Assembly (NCBI GenBank): GCA_964020155.1
Contig: CAXHUO010000006.1
Span: 1-45,000, forward strand
DNA: 45,000 nucleotides
Reading direction: 5' to 3'
DNA from: Chondrilla cf. caribensis
Lineage: Eukaryota; Porifera; Demospongiae; Chondrillida; Chondrillidae
In this document: positions 1 to 45,000 of the stretch, piece after piece
Layout of the letters: every line of letters starts with the position of its first letter
Numbering within the stretch: the first letter of the stretch is position 1
Position numbers and translations under genes: made by a program
Notes under the pieces: generated by a model
Told to the model about the DNA's origin: nothing
Database searches by the model: none
Seen by the model: only the letters and a program-made list of their open reading frames with translations

Positions 1-274
1 ATATTTTGTTGTGTAAAAATCAGTGTGCACATTGCATAATAATATAGATGCATGAGATGCACTGTTGTGTTACCTGAGCAGAATCACCATGGCTTCTCCA
101 ATTCTAATCGAATTATTGTATTGAACTTTTTAATCAATAATTTTTTGCCACTTAGATCTTACTAGACTAATAGACTTCTAGGTATGTCCATTTTGGCATC
201 CCAAAATTTCATACTGATCGACTACATGCCTCTCTAGCACTATCAAATGACCTATTTCCCATCTCCTTATAATA

Positions 275-2143
275 CGGTACATGTCGCGAGAAACTAGAAT
301 TTTTCCGCAGACCTGCCGCGTAGGATATCCGCGTATAGCCGCGCGGCAAGTTGTTGATATCCGCGAACACTCTGCGGAATGGTCATCTGGCACCCGCGGC
401 AAGAGAAACGTACGTACGTACGTACGTAGATAGGTACGGTAGTCCGAAGTTTCTATGCGGTTCACCATCGTCACGGTGTTCAGACTGAAATGTGCTCCTA
501 ACAGGTTTGTTCGAATTGATTTTCAAAGATACAAAAGATATAGTCAACGTCCCATCTCTACGTAGTGCCTCCATATTTTCAACATCGTATACGTATATAC
601 TTAGCCAGCCCTTTTTCCACCAAGTGATGTCATTATTGGAAAAGTAACTTTGAATATATTTGCTAGTATGCTTCGGGTCGTTATCTTGAAAAAGTCTGTG
701 GCCATCTGGATATTTCTTCTTTATGAACGGCACAAGAGAAGCTGACAAGATGTCCCCATACCTGGTGGCAGTCATTATTCCACTGAACATGACTAAGTGA
801 GTTGTTCCTCGCTTTGAAATCCCAGCCCATACGTGGATCTTGGGCGGGTGTTTGTGCTTATATTTGAGCTTTCTTGGGGTCTTCGTCTTCCTAAAGCACT
901 TCCTACGGTGACTCTCCAGTTGAAACGTGGACTCGTCAGTGAAGATGACATTGTTGAAGAGTTCCTTCTTGTCTATGCACTCTGTGCACCAAGCAAGTCG
1001 CTTCTGTTTGTTGGCATCACGAATTGCCTGACAGTACCTTGCTGTACTGAATGTCCAACCAAGCTCATTACGTATCCTTGCAATGGTTCTTGTGCTATAC
1101 TTGACATTCTCTGCACCGAATCTCTTTTCTAGGATATTCTTCAAGGAAGAAGCAGTCAGTTCATCGTCCTGAGCCATTGCATCATCAATGCACCGGTAAT
1201 GGGCTTCTGGCACTTTCTTTGGAGGCCCACTCCTTGGACGGTCACACACACTGCCTGTTGCACACCATCTGGTGATGGTGTTCTTGACTGTCTCATGAGT
1301 GGTCGTGATCCCTTCCAAGGCTAGCTCTAGCACCATAGGAGAGTACAGAATTTCAGGAGAGACGCTAAACCTTGCTATGCAAGGTTGTCGCTCACGACGA
1401 AACTTGGCTGCTCGGCTAGCACTGAAAGTGTATACGTTGCGGGAAAGAACCGGCAGCAATTGTCGCGGGAAACAAGGGAAGACGGCGCTCGATCAAGGAA
1501 AACTTAAAGCCATATTCTCAACATGCATGCTACAATTCCCCTTGCAACGACTGGAGACGCAAATAATGGCCGATAAAGAAATGCGGAATGCAGTGGACGA
1601 GGTATGTCGCAAGACGAAGACACCTACAGACGAGGAGAACGGTTTAACTCAGTAGTTAGCTACCCCCTCTTATTACACTTTTAACTATTATACTATTCAA
1701 TAACAAGTCTTATATTTATTATCGTTGATCCAGAAGCTTGATTGATATGTACTAGTATAATAAAATTACATTTATAAATCGGAACAAGTTCATTTGTACA
1801 CAAGTCGTCGTACGTTAGTAGGTTCTTCTTCGGAAACCGAACAGATTACGTACTAGCCCGACTTCTACTATTAAAATCTACTTTATAAAATCGGAACATG
1901 TTCCTTCAATTGTACGTAATATGTTCGTAGCCACATCTGGCTCAAACAGTTTCTGCCTTCTTTGGAAAGCCGTATCCGTACCTCTATTCCCCTTCTGCAG
2001 AAAGCGTTCCACAAACGTTTCGCGGACATTCTGCAGACTACTCACATACGTTCTGCGGAAATTTTCGCGGACATTCACCGATTACCGCGACGGCAAACCG
2101 CGGAACTCGGCGGAAAAATTCAAGTTTCTCGCGACATGTACCG
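275..2143 (-). mobile_element. Tc1/mariner transposon, complete ends, decayed transposase
   Basis: The ends are 34-bp terminal inverted repeats (275-308 and 2110-2143) that start CGGTACATGTCGCGAG and differ at one position. Each end is flanked by TA (273-274 and 2144-2145). The neighbouring tandem-repeat copies preserve the empty site with a single TA (about 2537-2545 and 2930-2940), which proves that TA is the target-site duplication. Subterminal regions are rich in CCGCGG/TTTCGCGGAC-like motifs. The transposase lies on the minus strand at 383-1459 and looks inactive. The near identity of the ends suggests a fairly recent insertion, or mobilisation in trans. Confidence 0.9.
383..1459 (-). 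pseudogene. Tc1-family DDE transposase, C-terminal catalytic part degraded
   Basis: The 358-codon frame shows an N-terminal helix-turn-helix-like part (residues ~45-130, with RPRSGPPKK linking two DNA-binding halves), then the DDE core: first Asp in IFTDEST and second Asp in QDNDPKHTS. A Tc1 protein would next carry a Pro-Asp-Leu-Asn-Pro-Ile-Glu block about 34 residues downstream. Here, after TWWKKG, the sequence becomes unrelated, with a run looking like the local TATACGTATAC microsatellite DNA, before ENMEALR resumes. The third acidic residue is therefore missing and the remaining C-terminus is not family-like. It lies entirely inside the element at 275-2143. I infer a dead autonomous copy. 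Confidence 0.8.
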
Positions 2144-3207
2144 TACTTCAGAAACTGAACCAAGCTCACAGATTGACAATGTATGAGATGTAATGCAATA
2201 AGAAGGGATGGTTTACATATGCACTTTATGCTCTCCTCACCTGACGGAACTCCTATGGCTTCTCCAATAATCAAATTAACTTGACAATGAGGCGGTATAC
2301 TGTACTGACCTACAGTGCTCACATTACTGAAAAAATCTTCCGCACACAGTAGCTCTTGATTGTAAGAGATGGGCTTTACAAATTCATTACTCAGTCTCAC
2401 ACAGGGCTTAGATCTTAGATCTTAGACCTATAGACTTCTATATATAATGATATTACGTACTTTGGCATGCCGAATTTCATAACTGACTACACGTCTCTCT
2501 AGCACTATCAAATGACCTATGTCCCATCTCCTTAAAATACTTCAGAAACTGAACCAAGCTCACAGATTGACAATGTATGAGATGTAATGCAATAAGAAGG
2601 GATGGTTTACATATGCACTTTATGTTCTCCTCACCTGACGGAACTCCTATGGCTTCTCCAATAATCAAATTAACTTGACAATGAGGCGGTATACTGTACT
2701 GACCTACAGTGCTCACATTACTGAAAAAATCTTCCGCACACAGTAGCTCTTGATTGCAAGAGATGGGCTTTACAAATTCATTACTCAGTCTCACACAGGG
2801 CTTAGATCTTAGATCTTAGACCTATAGACTTCTATATATAATGATATTACGTACTTTGGCATGCCGAATTTCATAACTGACTACACGTCTCTCTAGCACT
2901 ATCAAAGGACCTATTTCCCATCTCCTTAAAATACTTCAGAAACTGGACCAAGCTCACAGATTGACAATGTATGAGATGTAATGCAATAAGAAGGGATGGT
3001 TTACATATGCACTTTATGTTCTCCTCACCTGACGGAACTCCCATGGCTTCTCCAATAATCAAATTAACTAGACATTGAGACGGTATACTGTATTGACCTA
3101 CAGTGCTTACAATACTGAAAAAATCTTCCGCATGCAGTAGCTCTTAACTTGGTATATTGATTGCAAGAGATGGGTTGTACAAATTCATTACTCAGTCTCA
3201 GGGCTAA

Positions 3208-3978
3208 GTCTGTGGTAAAGACTATGACTTGAGGAGTAGAGGGTTGAGGAGTGTTCACGGTGAATGCATTATTAGATTCTCTTCTATACAGAGAAACCTT
3301 ATGTTTTCGTAGTGCTGTTAATTCACTGTGTCCACCACCAGTGTATCATATAAACTCCATTACAGCTCTTGTCAAGCTGGTTTCTTATTTACCCCACTGG
3401 ATGTGCATGTAATTGAGATGACATGTATCAGCTCAATTGACCTCCAATACATGGGATACTCATTTTGATTTTACATACTTGTGTACACGTAATGTTAATC
3501 CACTAGAAGAACTTTTTTTCATTTTATTTCATTTTCATTCTAAATGATGAGATAATTATACATGAAATACTTCATCTTGTGGACATAATATGTCAATTCG
3601 CTGATAGCAACGGTAGAAAGTGTATCTGGTTCAGTGTTCACTATAATCCCAGGATTATCATACATATGATAGATACTGTAAAGCTTGACAACCTAAGCAG
3701 AATCCCTGCTAACACGTGTGTACTGTGTGTATGTCACCTTAATTACATTTGTTCACAGTGATGGGGTATGTTGTTCATAAGAGCGTTGAATTTACATCCT
3801 GGTTGTACTGTTTCTTTATTTTGATATAGTTACAGATAGATGGGTTATCAGCTTTTAAGGGGAAAAAGAAAGAGTTCAAGTTGCCTGGGCATGAACAAGA
3901 CCTACGTACCTTCTCTACTGTTAGATTCATTAGCCAAACAACACTTACTAGGTTTTAAAGGAAGTGCTGTGCTTGAAA
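3208..3978. other. Non-coding upstream region
   Basis: No convincing exon is seen between the tandem array and the promoter of the aggregation-factor-like gene. Short reading frames at 3579-3761 and 3840-4037 have no recognisable domain and the second runs through the TATA box. AT-rich, with few microsatellites. Confidence 0.5.
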
Positions 3979-4050
3979 CAGGAAGTAATGATGTCATAGC
4001 ACTGCTGGCTATAAATAGAGGCGTTACCAGCTGCTAGCAGTCATTTGACA
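3979..4050 (+). promoter_or_regulatory. TATA promoter with ETS-like and CRE-like sites
   Basis: TATAAATA at 4010-4017 stands 87 bp before the start codon at 4104, so transcription should begin near 4035-4045 with a 5' leader of about 60 nt. Just upstream are CAGGAAGT (3979-3986, ETS-type core GGAA) and TGATGTCA (3989-3996, one change from a CRE/AP-1 palindrome). The spacing of the three elements is compact and fits a regulated, high-output core promoter. The factor assignments are inferred from motif shape only. Confidence 0.6.
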
Positions 4051-4103
4051 TTAGCCACTCATCCCAGTACCTACTCATTCATCACTGAAGGAGGGAGCAC
4101 AGG

Positions 4104-23481
<19,378 letters not shown>

Positions 23482-24754
23482 ATTGTGGATTGGATGCATT
23501 ACGATAGTATTACGTAGTTCAAGGTCAAATGTGATCAGTCATTTCTATATTAAGCAGAACTATAATACAGCAATACATTATGGAGTGTGTAAAGGCATAA
23601 TCATTGCTAAGTTACCATGTATCGACTGTGAAGATCAATTATGCAGGATTGTACAGTATTGTTGATATATTATACATACATTATAATAACTTAATAGTAT
23701 TATACGCATACATATGTAGCTTTTCGAATATGAAGGAACCTCACACAAAGAATATGGAAGGGGAGGGGGCCGGTATACTATGAAATTGATCTGGCATAGC
23801 TCATGGCACAAGCTGTGTGGCAATCTATCTTGTTTTTGTTCCAGGCCTACGTATAATAACTGGGGGGCCAGAGCTATATTATCATAATAAATTTATTATA
23901 TTAATAGTATATACTCAGTCTATGGAGTTATTGGCCATGGTATATAACATTAAAAATAATGTTCTTACAAATTGTAGGAAATTTTAATCCTATGTCATGC
24001 TCAATATATAACTCCATACAGTTGGATACAACATAGCAATGAACCTCTATGATATATAATTATATACTCATTGCACCAGTGTGTGGGCTGTAGCAAGTGA
24101 ACATTATAGTTTTGATTTAAGACATCACTGCTCTGTATTTCAAAATTACATAATGTATATTTTTGTATGCTTGTATAAATTAGAATCATTTTATCTTGTA
24201 TACCTAACTTTAATTACTTGCATGTGTAAAAATGTAATTTTATTTTCGCATGATCATTGGGAATACATAGTATTAGTCAATTGGCTCTACAATAATAATA
24301 TGTGGGATATAAGATTATTATCACATCCATCAATATCTTATTACATTTCATTTGGTTTCATATTTTTTACATTATCATTATGTTATTACATTTTATGTCA
24401 TGGATAGGTACAACATGCATATATAATAATTACATGTACATATTAATACGATATTATTATATTTATATTTTATATTATATGGAGCTTTCACAATAACATA
24501 ATTGATAAAAAAAAATCATTTGATAGGTAAAGGTTGATACAGAGTCTCAAAATAACAGTATCCAAGTAAAATTAGACTACTGTTTCAGTAATGAAAATAA
24601 CACAAGTTATTGGCATACAATATACAGTATTAATGTTAACGAAATATTATTAATAATAACGTTATGTACATAGATTTATATGTACGTATGCACTGTGCAT
24701 GGTTAATAATAACAGGTGGGACAGGGAGATCAACTCAGAAAGGCCACCAGTGGC
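23482..24754. other. Intergenic space between two converging genes
   Basis: About 1.27 kb, very AT-rich, between the stop codons of the AF-like gene (+) and the mucin-like gene (-). I see no exon or RNA gene. An AATAAA at 23886-23891 could end the + transcript, giving a ~420-nt 3' UTR; the same spot is nearly palindromic (AATAAATTTATT), so it offers a signal on either strand. Confidence 0.5.
23886..23891 (+). terminator. Candidate polyadenylation signal
   Basis: AATAAA, 405 bp after the stop of the AF-like gene and the first canonical hexamer I see downstream. Inferred from sequence only. Confidence 0.35.
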
Positions 24755-44477
<19,723 letters not shown>

Positions 44478-44700
44478 AATTTCACTGCAGTAATTGCTGC
44501 ATGGGCCGTGGCGACCCAGGTTATCACAGATCAATCAATTGTCGGAATCGATCATACACACGCTACTATAGCCACTATACATGTCACTCCTCTCAAAATG
44601 GCGTCACGTGCCTATAGCATGACATCTGATTATTTACGTTTTGGTTGTTGCTAGGATACGTCATGAACGCCTCCAAGTGCTGATCGTTGCCAATTCGGTA
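44478..44700 (-). promoter_or_regulatory. Probable TATA-less promoter of the mucin-like gene
   Basis: The DNA upstream of the start codon at 44477 is CpG-richer than the introns and contains CAAAATGGCG (44594-44603, YY1-like), a perfect E-box CACGTG (44605-44610), and GTTGCTAGG with ACGTCATG near 44650. No TATA box is seen at a sensible distance. The transcription start cannot be fixed by eye. Confidence 0.35.
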
Positions 44701-45000
44701 ATCCAAGGTAGTGGTTTAGATAAATGTCTGAACTCTCCTGTTGAAGCTGGTTGAAATATGAGGCTTAAATGGAACTTGATGGGCAAATGATAAATAGCAA
44801 CATGCTACCGTATATTATTGACCAGAAATATTGGCAGTGACTGAATTATGTGATTTGAAGTTACTCAGTGATAAATATATGGCTATGAAACAAGGCAGGT
44901 CCAGGACATATGTACACAGGACATGTATACATACATGTATACACATTGTCATACCATTGAGGGGAGACCATTGCAAAATAGACTTATATAAAAGAAAATA
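44701..45000. other. Right-hand flank, no feature seen
   Basis: AT-rich, with no exon-like frame, repeat family or RNA gene that I could support. Confidence 0.4.

Larger units (their letters stand above)
1..3207. repeat. Tandem array of a ~394-bp unit, interrupted by a transposon
   Basis: A unit that begins near CTTAGATCTTAGA and runs about 394 bp is present at 2407-2800 and again at 2801 to about 3207. An earlier copy is split in two (151-272 and 2146-2406) by the Tc1-like element at 275-2143. A more decayed piece precedes position 150. The split copy and the 2407 copy differ at only a few bases, so the array is young or homogenised; the copy at 2801 is more diverged and carries a ~12-bp insertion near 3148. 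Reading frames of 60-120 codons inside the unit repeat with it and resemble no protein family I know, so I do not call genes here. Confidence 0.85.

Noticed and set aside
2038..2794. 105-120-codon minus frames in the 394-bp tandem repeat
   Set aside because: Repeat with the unit and resemble nothing; one runs into the transposon end.

Overview
The window looks like nuclear DNA of a marine or freshwater sponge (Porifera, probably a demosponge); I cannot name the species. The reasons are an AT-rich, intron-rich eukaryotic sequence and, above all, a large secreted protein built from a tandem Calx-beta array, a von Willebrand D domain and a unique C-terminal region. That is the layout known from sponge aggregation factor (AF) core proteins. 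All gene models here were spliced by eye from reading frames, GT/AG junctions and phase continuity. No transcript, alignment or database search was available.

Layout. 1-3.2 kb: a tandem array of a ~394-bp unit, one copy split by a decayed Tc1/mariner element with TA target duplication. 3.2-4.1 kb: upstream region and a TATA promoter. 4.1-23.5 kb (+ strand): a 24-exon gene for a ~2218-residue secreted AF-like protein: signal peptide, IgGFc-binding-like N-terminal domain, 11 Calx-beta modules, VWD-like domain, and a C-terminal region in the place of the sponge Wreath domain. All 23 introns are phase 1. 23.5-24.75 kb: short intergenic space between two converging genes.

24.75-44.5 kb (- strand): a 14-exon gene for a ~2206-residue single-pass membrane protein. 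It has a signal peptide, a single 4773-nt exon coding a repetitive Ser/Thr/Pro mucin-like ectodomain, a juxtamembrane region with a dibasic RQRR site, one transmembrane helix, and a ~470-residue cytoplasmic tail with a coiled coil, a basic cluster and a Pro-rich end. Domain order recalls KIAA1549-type proteins, but that is only a hypothesis. A complete LTR retrotransposon (27.0-31.8 kb, Ty3/gypsy, probably CsRN1-like) and a 467-bp TA-flanked MITE sit in its intron 11. Two small coding-like exons in intron 5 are in phase with the tail exons and may encode a tail-only cytosolic isoform from an internal promoter.

The introns hold many MITEs, minisatellites and very long CA/GT, ACGC and TA runs; several splice donors lie directly at the edge of GT runs. 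How the two genes relate is inference: one makes a secreted, probably calcium-binding adhesion proteoglycan core, the other a mucin-like surface protein, and they stand tail to tail. A functional link is possible but nothing in the DNA proves it.
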